Assembly (NCBI RefSeq): GCF_050107715.1
Contig: NZ_JBNILN010000004.1
Coordinates: forward strand, 124,001-188,000
Source of the DNA: Metabacillus_B sp050107715
Lineage (GTDB): Bacteria; Bacillota; Bacilli; Bacillales; Bacillaceae
Length of the DNA stretch: 64,000 bases
Direction of reading: 5' to 3'
Position 1 is the stretch's first letter. The number at the start of each line of letters is the position of its first letter. Under the pieces are notes generated by a model. It saw only the letters and a program-made list of their open reading frames with translations, ran no database searches and was not told the origin of the DNA. The position numbers were made by a program, and so were the translations under genes. Positions 50,211 through 58,632 of this stretch are shown here, piece by piece.

Positions 50211-50866
50211 TCTCGATTCCCTCTCTTTAGCCATTCTTCGGTTTTTTGCTTTCTTTCGGCTCCAAGCTCATTAAGCTGCTTTTGAAGAGAATCTTTAAAT
50301 GAGGAATGGTTTTTATCAGGCTGTTTGTTTCCGACTGTTTGAGCTGCCTTAGATAAAAACAGTTTCGCTCCACTTAAATCAGGCCCTTTATCCTCATACT
50401 GTTGAACTATTTTCTCTATTTCCTCTTCCTCGCTGATTACTTTCAAGAGCTGAACGGAGTCTCCTACACCGACTAAAAGAATTTCATCACCGGCTCTGAC
50501 GATTTGAATGGACCGGTTTTGACCGAGTGATGTTCCTCCGAGATTCTGAAGATAGCCCATCGGCTTTATCCATTTATTTTTGGATTGGAGCAATCGGAAA
50601 AGAAGATAAATCAAACCGGCTACGAATAGAGTGGCAGCAATCATTTTCAAAAAGTCCCATACCGTTACCCCAGGCGTTGATGCTTCCCGGGGTTCAGCTG
50701 GTGGATTTTCGCTTTTTTCCTGGTTTTCCTTTTGCTCCTGCTTCAGGTAATCCTCTACCGTCCCTCCGCTGCCGGCAGCCTGAACCGGTACAGACTGAAA
50801 GGCCGTGTTCATGAATGTAAGTGTGATCAGCAGGATCGAAATCCAGTGTACAGCTTTGTTCACCAT
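50207..50866 (-). CDS. fliO: FliO (FliZ in B. subtilis), flagellar gate assembly protein
   Basis: A 219-residue protein, the same length as B. subtilis FliZ/FliO. An N-terminal signal or anchor helix is followed by an acidic, low-complexity outer segment, a membrane helix (about 75-95) and a cytoplasmic domain with GTSLGQNRSIQIVRAGDEILL. FliO helps the FliP ring form. The ATG at 50866 lies 10 bp after cheY; starts further upstream would sit inside cheY. Confidence 0.92.
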   Translation of the reverse strand: MVNKAVHWISILLITLTFMNTAFQSVPVQAAGSGGTVEDYLKQEQKENQEKSENPPAEPREASTPGVTVWDFLKMIAATLFVAGLIYLLFRLLQSKNKWIKPMGYLQNLGGTSLGQNRSIQIVRAGDEILLVGVGDSVQLLKVISEEEEIEKIVQQYEDKGPDLSGAKLFLSKAAQTVGNKQPDKNHSSFKDSLQKQLNELGAERKQKTEEWLKRGNRE

Positions 50867-50876
50867 GTACACCAGC

Positions 50877-51239
50877 CTAGCTAAGCGATTTTTGAATCGC
50901 TTCAATTACGCGGTCTGCCTGGAATGGCTTAACAATAAAGTCTTTCGCCCCTGCCTGGATGGCATCAATAACCATAGCCTGCTGCCCCATAGCGGAACAC
51001 ATGATCACTTTAGCGTTCGGGTTTAGCTTTTTAATTTCTTTAAGAGCGGTAATTCCATCCATCTCAGGCATGGTAATATCCATTGTGACGAGATCAGGCT
51101 GATGCTCTTTGTATTTTTCAACAGCCTGTAAACCATCTGCCGCTTCTGCAACTACATCAAAACCATTTTTAGAAAGAATATCCTTGATCATCATTCTCAT
51201 AAATGCTGCATCATCTACTATTAAAATTCGTTTAGCCAT
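50877..51239 (-). CDS. cheY: Chemotaxis response regulator CheY
   Basis: A 120-residue single-domain receiver, the same length as in B. subtilis. Phospho-acceptor Asp54 (VTMDITMPEMDG), acidic pair DD at 9-10, Ser in IMCSAMGQQ and Lys in FIVKPFQADRV are all present. CheY-P binds FliM and FliY; in Bacillus it promotes counter-clockwise rotation. GGGAG is 8 nt before the ATG; 14 bp after fliY. Confidence 0.97.
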   Translation of the reverse strand: MAKRILIVDDAAFMRMMIKDILSKNGFDVVAEAADGLQAVEKYKEHQPDLVTMDITMPEMDGITALKEIKKLNPNAKVIMCSAMGQQAMVIDAIQAGAKDFIVKPFQADRVIEAIQKSLS

Positions 51240-51253
51240 GTTTGCCACTCCCA

Positions 51254-52393
51254 TTATTTAAGTTTGTTTAATCGATCCTGCTGACTAATGATATCTGTTA
51301 CCCGCACTCCAAAATTTTCATCAATGACTACGACTTCCCCTTTGGCTACAATCTTGCGGTTTATGAGAATATCAACCGGCTCTCCGGCCAGCTTGTCAAG
51401 CTCTATGATGGAGCCTGAAGAAAGCTCTAATATCTCCTTAATCGACCGTTTAGTCCGGCCGAGTTCAACGGTTACCTGCAGCGGAATATCCATAAGCAGA
51501 TTAAGATTCCGGTTTTCTGTGCCGGCTGACTGCATTGGTTCAAAGGGTGCAAATTCAGCAGTCTTCACGTCATATTCAGGCTGAGGAGGTGAGTAGCTAT
51601 CCTCCTGCTGCCGGGCAGGCTGCTGTGAATGCGGATTGCTTTGAGCGGCCGGCGCCTGCTTCTGATGATGAGTGCTCTGTTGATGTTCAGGCATTTTCAT
51701 TGTTACGGCCGGCTCCGGAGCTGCTGCCGGAGGGTTCATTAGCTCATGAATCAGGTCCTTAGCAAATTGAAGCGGGAGCACCTGCATAATTTTAGAGTCA
51801 ATCAGATTGCCCACTTTCAGCCGGAACGAAACCTTGATGATCATCTCAGCATCCGGAATCGTGTCCGTTCCTTCACCCGCATGAATATTCAGCAGATCCA
51901 GTCTTGGGGGGCTGATATCTACTTTTTTATTAAACACGGTTGACATGCTTGTTGCTGCAGAACCCATCATCTGATTCATGGCTTCCTGAACGGCACTCAA
52001 ATGAATTTCCCCAAGTGAAGGATCCGGGTTTGTGCCGTCTCCTCCAATCATCAAGTCTGCGATAATCGCTGCATCACTTTGCTCAATTACCAGCAAATTG
52101 CTGCCTTTAAACCCTTCCGTATAATTTACTTCAATGGCTACATAAGGCTGCGGGAATTCACTTGCAAGCTCCTTTTTCTCGATTATGGAGACAGCAGGTG
52201 TTGTAATCTCTACCTTTTGGTTCAATAGCGCAGAAAGTGCAGTTGCTGAACTTCCAAATGAAATGTTGCCTATTTCACCGAGGGCGTCTGCTTCCATTTC
52301 ATCCAGATAATTGTTCGTCCCGCCGTTTTCTGGCACGCCCTCTTCTAATCCAGTACCTTTAAGCAAAGCATCAATTTCATCTTGTGATAGCAT
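51254..52393 (-). CDS. fliY: Flagellar switch protein/CheY-P phosphatase FliY
   Basis: A 379-residue C-ring protein (B. subtilis 378). The N-terminal CheY-P-binding segment LSQDEIDALLKG is followed by a CheC-like phosphatase domain (EIGNISFGSSATALSALL and EAMNQMMGSAATSMS). A Gln/Pro/His-rich linker (about 225-285) leads to a C-terminal FliN domain (LLMDIPLQVTVELGRTKR). The start at 52393 has GGGGAG 7 nt upstream; 52408 is an alternative that would overlap fliM. Confidence 0.95.
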   Translation of the reverse strand: MLSQDEIDALLKGTGLEEGVPENGGTNNYLDEMEADALGEIGNISFGSSATALSALLNQKVEITTPAVSIIEKKELASEFPQPYVAIEVNYTEGFKGSNLLVIEQSDAAIIADLMIGGDGTNPDPSLGEIHLSAVQEAMNQMMGSAATSMSTVFNKKVDISPPRLDLLNIHAGEGTDTIPDAEMIIKVSFRLKVGNLIDSKIMQVLPLQFAKDLIHELMNPPAAAPEPAVTMKMPEHQQSTHHQKQAPAAQSNPHSQQPARQQEDSYSPPQPEYDVKTAEFAPFEPMQSAGTENRNLNLLMDIPLQVTVELGRTKRSIKEILELSSGSIIELDKLAGEPVDILINRKIVAKGEVVVIDENFGVRVTDIISQQDRLNKLK

Positions 52394-52397
52394 TTCA

Positions 52398-53396
52398 TTA
52401 CTCCCCATCTTCGTTACCCCCAAAATAGTGGTCAATGACTTGCACAGCTAATTTGCGGTTTAATTTTCCAGGCTGACCTGTAAATTTAGGCTTGTCTCCT
52501 ACTTTAATAAGGAGCGGCTTGCCGATTGGCTGATCCATTTGGATAATGTCGCCTGCCTGCAGCTCCATAAACTCATGAATGGTAATTTCTGAGGAGCCCA
52601 GCTCCGCCGATAGGGTGATTTCTGTCAATTCAACCCGTTTTTGAAGTGCTTCTGTTTCCAATGCGTTCGGCTCTTTACGATCCGACTGCATCCAGTAATG
52701 CACAGACAGTTTTGGGATGATCGGCTCAAGAACAACATGCGGAATACATAAGTTAATCATTCCGCTCGTGTCCCCTACCTGGGCGGTTAAAGAAATGACG
52801 ATCACGGTTTCGTTTGGAGACACCATCTGGATGAATTGCGGATTAACCTCGAATTCCTGCATATCAGGTTCCATTTCAGCAATTGAGCTCCACGCTTCCC
52901 GGTAATTGTCCAATGATTTTTCAAAAAGACTGGACATGATCCTCGTCTCAATTTCTGTTAACGTATCAATTTTATTAAAGCCAGAGCCCGCTCCTCCCAT
53001 TACCCGGTCCATCATGGCATAGGCAATATTCGGGTTAACCTCCATCACAATGCGCCCCTCTAAGGGCTGAACCTCAAAAATGTTCAGGATGGTCATTTTG
53101 GGCATCGAGCGGACGAATTCTTCATAAGGCACCTGGTCCACCGAAGCAACCGATATTTGGATGTAGGTTCTCAGCTGTGCAGAAAAATAAGTTGTGAGAA
53201 GACGGGCAAAGTTTTCGTGAATTCGTGTCAGACTTCGGATCTGATCTTTTGAAAAACGAAGAGCTCTCTTAAAATCATACGTTTTGATTTTCTTTTCGGC
53301 ATCTTCTCTCTTTAGCTCTTCGGCATCCATTTCTCCTGTCGTGATGGCAGACAGCAGGGCATCGATTTCACTTTGGGATAATATTTCCCCAGACAT
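52398..53396 (-). CDS. fliM: Flagellar switch protein FliM
   Basis: A 332-residue protein, the same length as in B. subtilis. The N-terminal CheY-binding peptide LSQSEIDALLSA, the CheC-like middle domain with GGAGSG, and the C-terminal FliN-like domain (VELTEITLSAELGSSEI) are clear. It forms the C-ring wall with FliG and FliY. The ATG at 53396 has AGGAGG 8 nt upstream; GTG at 53405 is too close to the SD. Confidence 0.97.
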   Translation of the reverse strand: MSGEILSQSEIDALLSAITTGEMDAEELKREDAEKKIKTYDFKRALRFSKDQIRSLTRIHENFARLLTTYFSAQLRTYIQISVASVDQVPYEEFVRSMPKMTILNIFEVQPLEGRIVMEVNPNIAYAMMDRVMGGAGSGFNKIDTLTEIETRIMSSLFEKSLDNYREAWSSIAEMEPDMQEFEVNPQFIQMVSPNETVIVISLTAQVGDTSGMINLCIPHVVLEPIIPKLSVHYWMQSDRKEPNALETEALQKRVELTEITLSAELGSSEITIHEFMELQAGDIIQMDQPIGKPLLIKVGDKPKFTGQPGKLNRKLAVQVIDHYFGGNEDGE

Positions 53397-53428
53397 ATTC
53401 TTCACCTCCTGTAAACGCGGAAATTGAA

Positions 53429-53854
53429 TTATTGGAGTATAAAGGAGGTAGTATAGACCTTCTCAACTTTTCCTTCGTGCATCAGCTTATTAATGCTGGC
53501 CATAAATTTTTTCTTTAGTGATTCTTTTCCGGCTTTGCCCGATAGCTCCTCAGCTTTCATGGTGCTGAGCTCCGAGATGATTACGTCCTTCACCTGAAAC
53601 TCTCTTTTTTCCAATTCCTCTTTAGCTTCTTTTGAATCTGTTTCAAGTTTAAGTGAAATCCTCACAATGTTTCCGCTAGCCAGATTTGTTGTCAGTTCAG
53701 GTACTTCCACAGTAGCCTCCACAATTTCATCGATTGATGGAGCACCGCTCGCTTCTTTTTCAAAAACGTTCGTAACAACCGCCAGCGCGGCTACTCCAAT
53801 AAGAGTGATCGAGGTTATGATGATAAACATGATCGATAATAGCTTTTTATTCAT
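53429..53854 (-). CDS. fliL: Flagellar basal body-associated protein FliL
   Basis: A 141-residue single-pass inner membrane protein (B. subtilis 140) with an N-terminal membrane helix (about 5-28) and an outer stomatin-like domain. FliL assists stator function around the motor. The ATG at 53854 has AAGGGAG 7 nt upstream and overlaps the swrD end by 8 bp. Confidence 0.93.
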   Translation of the reverse strand: MNKKLLSIMFIIITSITLIGVAALAVVTNVFEKEASGAPSIDEIVEATVEVPELTTNLASGNIVRISLKLETDSKEAKEELEKREFQVKDVIISELSTMKAEELSGKAGKESLKKKFMASINKLMHEGKVEKVYTTSFILQ

Positions 53855-54068
53855 TTTCATGCTCCCTTAGCTTATTTGCTGAGGCTAAAAGGCCGATTTG
53901 ACTGTAAAAGACCGTTATGTGCCGCACAACTTCCTCTTCCTTTTCCATTACGATAAATTTCCTGCCATTCGTAAGAGTGATGGCGGTATCAGGAAAGGAC
54001 TCAACCTGCTCTATCTGCAGGGCATTTAAATAGAAAGGCTGTCCGTTTAACCGGGTCACTTTAATCAT
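53847..54068 (-). CDS. swrD: SwrD (FlbD family) swarming motility protein
   Basis: A 73-residue FlbD-family protein starting MIKVTRLNGQPFYLNA, with PDTAITLTNGRKFIV in the middle. In B. subtilis SwrD increases motor torque and is needed for swarming. I chose the ATG at 54068 because it matches the family N-terminus, though no SD is next to it. A 9-bp perfect hairpin lies just upstream and a GGGGGG run lies beyond that. A longer reading from 54107 (86 residues) is possible. Confidence 0.85.
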   Translation of the reverse strand: MIKVTRLNGQPFYLNALQIEQVESFPDTAITLTNGRKFIVMEKEEEVVRHITVFYSQIGLLASANKLREHENE

Positions 54069-54074
54069 AAGTTC

Positions 54075-54106
54075 GGGAACAGCTTCAGGCTGTTCCCTGC
54101 CCCCCA
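54075..54106 (-). promoter_or_regulatory. Hairpin between an SD-like G run and the swrD start
   Basis: GGGAACAGC and GCTGTTCCC (54075-54083 with 54089-54097) form a perfect 9-bp stem with a 5-nt loop. A GGGGGG run (54101-54106) lies on the far side and the swrD ATG 6 nt on the near side. Folding of the hairpin would bring the G run to within about 10 nt of the start. A role in translation of swrD is inferred. Confidence 0.5.
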
Positions 54107-54107
54107 T

Positions 54108-54902
54108 CTATCGTTTGAGATTCATAAGCTCCTGCAGAATTTCATCAGAAGTGGTAATGATTTTTGTATTGGACTGGAAACCCCTTTGAGCGACGATCAT
54201 TTCAGTAAATTCCTCTGAAAGGTCAACGTTTGACATTTCGAGCATTCCGGATTGGATCAGACCGGTTCCATTTTCTCCTGGGTCTCCCGCAGTCGCTGCA
54301 CCGGAGTTGTTCGTAGGGCTATACAGATTAGCACCTGTTTTCTCCAAACCGCCCGGGTTAGGGAATTTTGCAATCTGTATCGTGCCGGCTTCCTGAAGGT
54401 TCCCATTCACATCTACAAAGGACACACTTCCATCCTGCCCAACGCTCATGCTTTTAGCATCTGTAGGGATATTGATTATACCGCCATCACCCTGGAGGTA
54501 AAGCCCTTCCGAGTTTACGACGTTACCAGTGTTGTCCAAATAGAAATTTCCTGATCTTGTGTAAGACGTATTAGGATCAGTAGACGATTTCACTTGGAAA
54601 AATCCATCTCCGGCAATAGCAAGATCCAGGTTTCTCCCGGTAGACTGTAAGCTTCCGCTCGTATGAATGGTATCGATTGTAGCAATCTGTGACCCAAGAC
54701 CTACCTGGCTCGGGTTCGTTCCCCCGAGCCCATTGGCAGGCTGAGTTGCTGCAGAAACTGACTGGCTGTACAAATCCTGGAATACAGTACGTCCTTTTTT
54801 GAATCCGTATGTGTTTACGTTTGCGATATTGTTCCCGATAACATCCAGCTTTGTTTGAAAGTTTTTCATTCCGCTTACGCCTGAGTATAGTGATCTTAAC
54901 AT
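54108..54902 (-). CDS. flgG: Flagellar distal rod/hook protein FlgG (named FlgE in early B. subtilis work)
   Basis: A 264-residue rod/hook-family protein. The N-terminal FlgBB rod motif (MLRSLYSGVSGMKNFQTKL, then NNIANVNTYGFKK) and the C-terminal motif (VDLSEEFTEMIVAQRGFQSN) are complete, with a short central D1-type domain. In B. subtilis the gene at this place encodes the hook protein and has been called flgE or flgG. It is exported by the type III apparatus. The neighbours flgD and fliK support a hook role. Confidence 0.93.
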   Translation of the reverse strand: MLRSLYSGVSGMKNFQTKLDVIGNNIANVNTYGFKKGRTVFQDLYSQSVSAATQPANGLGGTNPSQVGLGSQIATIDTIHTSGSLQSTGRNLDLAIAGDGFFQVKSSTDPNTSYTRSGNFYLDNTGNVVNSEGLYLQGDGGIINIPTDAKSMSVGQDGSVSFVDVNGNLQEAGTIQIAKFPNPGGLEKTGANLYSPTNNSGAATAGDPGENGTGLIQSGMLEMSNVDLSEEFTEMIVAQRGFQSNTKIITTSDEILQELMNLKR

Positions 54903-54979
54903 TGTTTATTCCCCCATTTTTTTGGCTGGCTGCTTCATTCCATCCGCAGCCCGGCTTCCCTTTAGCGGGTCCGGCCGTT

Positions 54980-55336
54980 TTAATCCAGTATAATTGTTCC
55001 ATTTATGTTCGTGAAAATCTGTGAAACTGCTTCTTTGCGGTTCATGGCTGTAATCACCGTTGAATTTTTGACACTGACGATAAAGGCTGCTTCCTTGGAG
55101 AGAACGAGTGCATCGTTTATTCCCTTTTGCTTCGCGTCTTCCATTTTTTCTTTCATTTTCACCCATGTTTCATCCGGCATGGTGATGCTGCGTTCCTCAA
55201 GCCGGAGCTGTGCATGCTTACTGATCGTAATTTCTTTTTCCAGAAGAGATTGAAAGGATTGATCAGCTGGCTTGGGTTTTGTTTTCACCAGCAGTGAGAG
55301 CGGGTGCTGCTGAAGGTGATCAATGCGTTTAGGCAT
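54980..55336 (-). CDS. Conserved flagellar operon protein (TIGR02530-like), unknown function
   Basis: A 118-residue protein with the family core ISKHAQLRLEERSI and DALVLSKEAAFIVSVKN. From memory it matches the TIGR02530 flagellar operon family found in many Bacilli and Clostridia between flgD and the hook gene. No signal peptide, membrane helix or known catalytic motif is seen. The ATG at 55336 has AAAGGCGG 8 nt upstream and follows flgD by 1 bp; GTG at 55345 is the alternative. Placement suggests a role in hook assembly or its export. Confidence 0.8.
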   Translation of the reverse strand: MPKRIDHLQQHPLSLLVKTKPKPADQSFQSLLEKEITISKHAQLRLEERSITMPDETWVKMKEKMEDAKQKGINDALVLSKEAAFIVSVKNSTVITAMNRKEAVSQIFTNINGTIILD

Positions 55337-55337
55337 T

Positions 55338-55793
55338 TCATTCACCGCCTTTATCTGACACCCTCACGATTTCATCCGAGTAGATTATCGTTCCATCCAT
55401 CAGCTCAAGCGCCACTTCATTATTTTTCTGGCTAACCGCCTTTACCTGCTGTACACCTTCTTTTGATACTTCATTTCCTTGATCATCTTTTTCTCTATAG
55501 GAATAGGAAATTTCCTTTCCAATGAGAGAACTGTATTGAAGAATCTTGCTTCCTGACTGGTGTTTCAAAAAGTCCTGCATGGTGTTGTTCATGTTGGTCA
55601 TTTGCTCCAGTGAAGAAAAGGATGCCATTTGCGCAATGAATTCTTTATCCTCCATCGGGTTTAGCGGGTCTTGATTTTGAAGCTGGGTCATCAGGATTTC
55701 AAGGAATTCATCCTTCCCTAACTGATCGTTAGGCTTTCTTTCTTCTGTTTTTAAGTTTGAGAACATATAGGATGAATCAATTTTCGTTTCCAT
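55338..55793 (-). CDS. flgD: Flagellar hook-capping protein FlgD
   Basis: A 151-residue short-form FlgD (B. subtilis 140) with the conserved N-terminal segment LGKDEFLEILMTQLQNQDP and EDKEFIAQMASFSSLEQM. It caps the growing hook. The C-terminal beta domain of enteric FlgD is reduced. It follows fliK by 12 bp. Confidence 0.94.
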   Translation of the reverse strand: METKIDSSYMFSNLKTEERKPNDQLGKDEFLEILMTQLQNQDPLNPMEDKEFIAQMASFSSLEQMTNMNNTMQDFLKHQSGSKILQYSSLIGKEISYSYREKDDQGNEVSKEGVQQVKAVSQKNNEVALELMDGTIIYSDEIVRVSDKGGE

Positions 55794-55805
55794 AGCGGCC
55801 TCCTT

Positions 55806-58037
55806 TTACATTTCATTCGCCAGCTGCTCTAGAAGGGAATCTTCAAATGAACGTTCATCTGGATCTTCCTGCTGTCTTTGGCGCTGGGATGGTTCTCTTT
55901 GCCGTTCTCCTGAAGACTGCTGATGGTCATCTTGTTTCTGCGAAGAGGCAAATGATTGAACAACTTCAATTTTTTCCATTTGAATCTGCTGACCGGATAG
56001 CCCTTGCTTTAATTGGTGAATATGGGTTTCGATTGCTTCTTTAACGAGAAGGCTTGCGGCAGTGAACTTGGCTGACCATTTTCCGTCCGACTGCATAATT
56101 TCAATCCTCAGCTCTCCAAGCCTCTCTGGATAAAGCTTAAGAAACAGCTTTTCAGAAGACTGAAACGTTGAGAATCTGCTGTTAGACAGCAGTTTTTGAA
56201 TTTGCTGAATCAGGTCTTGCTGGTTTACATTCCCTGCAGGTCCATCGGTTTTAACAAATAGTGAGAACTGCTCCACTTTCGGTAAAGCGCTTTGTGGGAT
56301 AAAGGGTGATTTATCGGAATCTGTCACCTTACCCCCGGCTTCTATGGTGTCTTTCAGCTGAACTTGATCTGATTGACTAAATCCGGAAAGGGCAGATGGA
56401 TTCAGGCCTTGTGCTTTATAAGGTGGAGTGCCAAATCTGTTTGCTTCAGCAGGAAAGCTAATGCCTTCCTTTCTATATCTTATTTGCTCAGCCGTTTGAC
56501 CATCTTGCTGTCTTAAATCCGTTTGTACAGGCTGACTGGAATGCTGTATCGGCTGCAAAGTAAGAGGATGCTGCTGAAGGGTCCTGATGCGCAGGGGTTC
56601 CAGCACACCGGCCAGTCCTTCCGGCAGCTTGTTCAACAGTGACTGCAGTCCCGTATTTTCTGTAAGAAATGTCCCTTTCCACTGGGATCCGGTTTTAACC
56701 AGTTCTACCTTCAGTTCACCAAGATGCTCAGGAAATAGCTGAAAAACGAAGGTTTTATGAGCTTCTAAAGGCTGAAAAGGCAATCGTGTTATGCGCTGGC
56801 TGACTTGAGAGGTTAAAGCTCTTCCTACGTCTTCGCTGTTTGCTTCAGTCAAAGGGTAAGGAAGCTCAATCACACCGTCAGCAAAAACGTTCGTTGTATT
56901 TGGATTTTTGGTGATGCCGGTTTCTTCATTTAACCCCAGATTAGAAAGAACTTTGCTGTAATCAGCGGGTATTCTTTCTTCGTCTATGCGATTCATACTT
57001 AAACCAGCTTGCATATTCTCCATGCTGGTCTGGGCTGCCAGCATCTTAATGGCTGAAGGATATGCGGGATTCGCTTCGACAGCTGACATTCGTTTTCTTA
57101 ATGTTGCTTCCCCATCATTTTGATTCATCTGGCTTCCCTTAAGCAGAACAGGCACTGAATATGATTGAAGCGGGTTATGCTTTGATCCAGCCGGCTCCTG
57201 TACTGCTTGAAGTTCACTCTGTGGTTCCGCACCGTTCAACAGCACTGGCTTTTGAACTTGGCTTTCCATAAGTACACCAATATCTAAGTACTGGTGACTA
57301 GTACTTGGCCCGTTTGCCCCTCTTGATGGGTTCTGAAACGGTTCTTCCCCAGAAGGATGCGAGGAGATTCCCGGCATGTCTGCAGGGCTATAGTTCTCTA
57401 TAATGGCCCGCATTGAATCTTTGGGATTCATTTCTGGCCCTTCTATCACTTTTAACAGGTTCTGAAGCGGTTCTTCTCCGGAAGGATGCGAGGAGATTCC
57501 CGGCATGTCTGCAGGGCTATGGTTCTCTATAATGGTCCCCATTGAATCTTTTGGATTCATTTCTGGCCCTTCTATCGCTTTTAACAGGTTCTGAAGCGGT
57601 TCTTCCCCGGAAGGAATCTGGTTTTCCTTCCTTCCCTTCGACAGCCTTTCAGCCAGTGCATGGATATTGCTTGCGTTCCCATTCAGTGTTAGAACAGCAG
57701 GTTCAGGACTCTTTTCAGCAGCAGTGTAAAGCGTGTCCACGATGTCGGATAGAATGCTTTCCATGATGCTTTGATCTGGAACTGCAGCCTGATCTTCAGA
57801 CTGTGAAGCTAGTTCTCCTTGAAGGAGATGAATGAGTTCGAGCGCTTCTGATTCGCTCAAGTGAATCGAGTGTTTTTCAGTTCCCGAGGAAGGATACTCC
57901 GGGCTTTTTTCCTGGCTAATGGCGGATCCTTTGATGGTAATCCCCAGATAGGCACCGAATGCAGATTCAGCAGGTTTTGATAGTGAAAGGCTGTTCGGTT
58001 GAACTGCTTGCTGCAGCTGCATAACAGCACGGATCAT
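55806..58037 (-). CDS. fliK: FliK, hook-length control protein, enlarged, with two hook-type domains
   Basis: A 743-residue protein, much longer than B. subtilis FliK (about 487). It controls hook length and with FlhB switches export specificity. The C-terminal Flg_hook-like domain is at about 628-697 (LYPERLGELRIEI at 635-647). A second segment at about 427-495 has the same pattern (LFPEHLGELKVEL at 434-446). Residues 143-185 and 186-228 are a near-identical 43-residue tandem repeat, and a third partial copy starts at 229. The rest is Gln/Ser/Pro-rich and probably unfolded, and the tail is Arg/Gln/Glu-rich. AGGAGG lies upstream of the ATG. Confidence 0.92.
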   Translation of the reverse strand: MIRAVMQLQQAVQPNSLSLSKPAESAFGAYLGITIKGSAISQEKSPEYPSSGTEKHSIHLSESEALELIHLLQGELASQSEDQAAVPDQSIMESILSDIVDTLYTAAEKSPEPAVLTLNGNASNIHALAERLSKGRKENQIPSGEEPLQNLLKAIEGPEMNPKDSMGTIIENHSPADMPGISSHPSGEEPLQNLLKVIEGPEMNPKDSMRAIIENYSPADMPGISSHPSGEEPFQNPSRGANGPSTSHQYLDIGVLMESQVQKPVLLNGAEPQSELQAVQEPAGSKHNPLQSYSVPVLLKGSQMNQNDGEATLRKRMSAVEANPAYPSAIKMLAAQTSMENMQAGLSMNRIDEERIPADYSKVLSNLGLNEETGITKNPNTTNVFADGVIELPYPLTEANSEDVGRALTSQVSQRITRLPFQPLEAHKTFVFQLFPEHLGELKVELVKTGSQWKGTFLTENTGLQSLLNKLPEGLAGVLEPLRIRTLQQHPLTLQPIQHSSQPVQTDLRQQDGQTAEQIRYRKEGISFPAEANRFGTPPYKAQGLNPSALSGFSQSDQVQLKDTIEAGGKVTDSDKSPFIPQSALPKVEQFSLFVKTDGPAGNVNQQDLIQQIQKLLSNSRFSTFQSSEKLFLKLYPERLGELRIEIMQSDGKWSAKFTAASLLVKEAIETHIHQLKQGLSGQQIQMEKIEVVQSFASSQKQDDHQQSSGERQREPSQRQRQQEDPDERSFEDSLLEQLANEM
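57324..57611. repeat. 129-bp tandem repeat inside fliK
   Basis: Two full copies (57483-57611 and 57354-57482) and a partial third (to about 57324) of a 129-bp unit, equal to 43 codons and in frame. The copies differ at few positions, which points to recent duplication and possible copy-number change. Confidence 0.9.
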
Positions 58038-58039
58038 GT

Positions 58040-58621
58040 TTATTCACCTCCTTCAAAACTGGCCATCATTTCTGTATACAGTGCTGCATTTTCCGGAGTC
58101 ATTTTTTCAAGGATGCCGGTGATCTGCTCATCCTTCATAGAGCTGAGTATGGTTTTTGCATCTTTTTCGCTCAGCAGGGGAAGGATTTCCGCTGCTTTGC
58201 CGGCAGACATTCCCTCATATAGCTTCGAAATATCCTTTTGGGCGGTTTTGCTGTTTTTGGCTTCTTCGATCTGAATTTTGAGGTCTTCCACTTCTTTAGT
58301 TAAACTTGCAATCTTTTTATCTTTTAAAAGGACATCATTTTCCATCGCTTTTATTTCCTGCTTTTGCTTGCTGATTTCATCTGTTAGGTCCTTATTGGGA
58401 GCAGCATCAGATTTTTGCTGATTCTTTTGGCCGGTGCTTTTTTCTGGTACATCCATTTCGGTTTCTTCACTTTTTCCAGCAAGCTGCATGACAGATCCGC
58501 CAATATCATATCCTGCCACTGAAAGGATGACCGCAATCAGGGCAATCGTAAAAGCAAGCGGGATCGAAATGACGAATATGAACCATTGCATCCACCCATA
58601 TTCCTTTTTGCTTTCTTCCAT
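58040..58621 (-). CDS. ylxF: MotE/YlxF family flagellar protein
   Basis: A 193-residue single-pass membrane protein. A membrane helix at about 13-38 is followed by a long coiled coil (about 75-135, Lys/Glu/Gln-rich), then an MgtE-N-like helical domain (MSAGKAAEILPLLSEKDAK, then ILEKMTPENAALY). Related MotE proteins act as chaperones for the stator MotC, and B. subtilis has YlxF at this place. The function here is inferred from that. It lies between fliJ and fliK. Confidence 0.87.
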   Translation of the reverse strand: MEESKKEYGWMQWFIFVISIPLAFTIALIAVILSVAGYDIGGSVMQLAGKSEETEMDVPEKSTGQKNQQKSDAAPNKDLTDEISKQKQEIKAMENDVLLKDKKIASLTKEVEDLKIQIEEAKNSKTAQKDISKLYEGMSAGKAAEILPLLSEKDAKTILSSMKDEQITGILEKMTPENAALYTEMMASFEGGE

Positions 58622-58632
58622 ATTTCCTCCAC

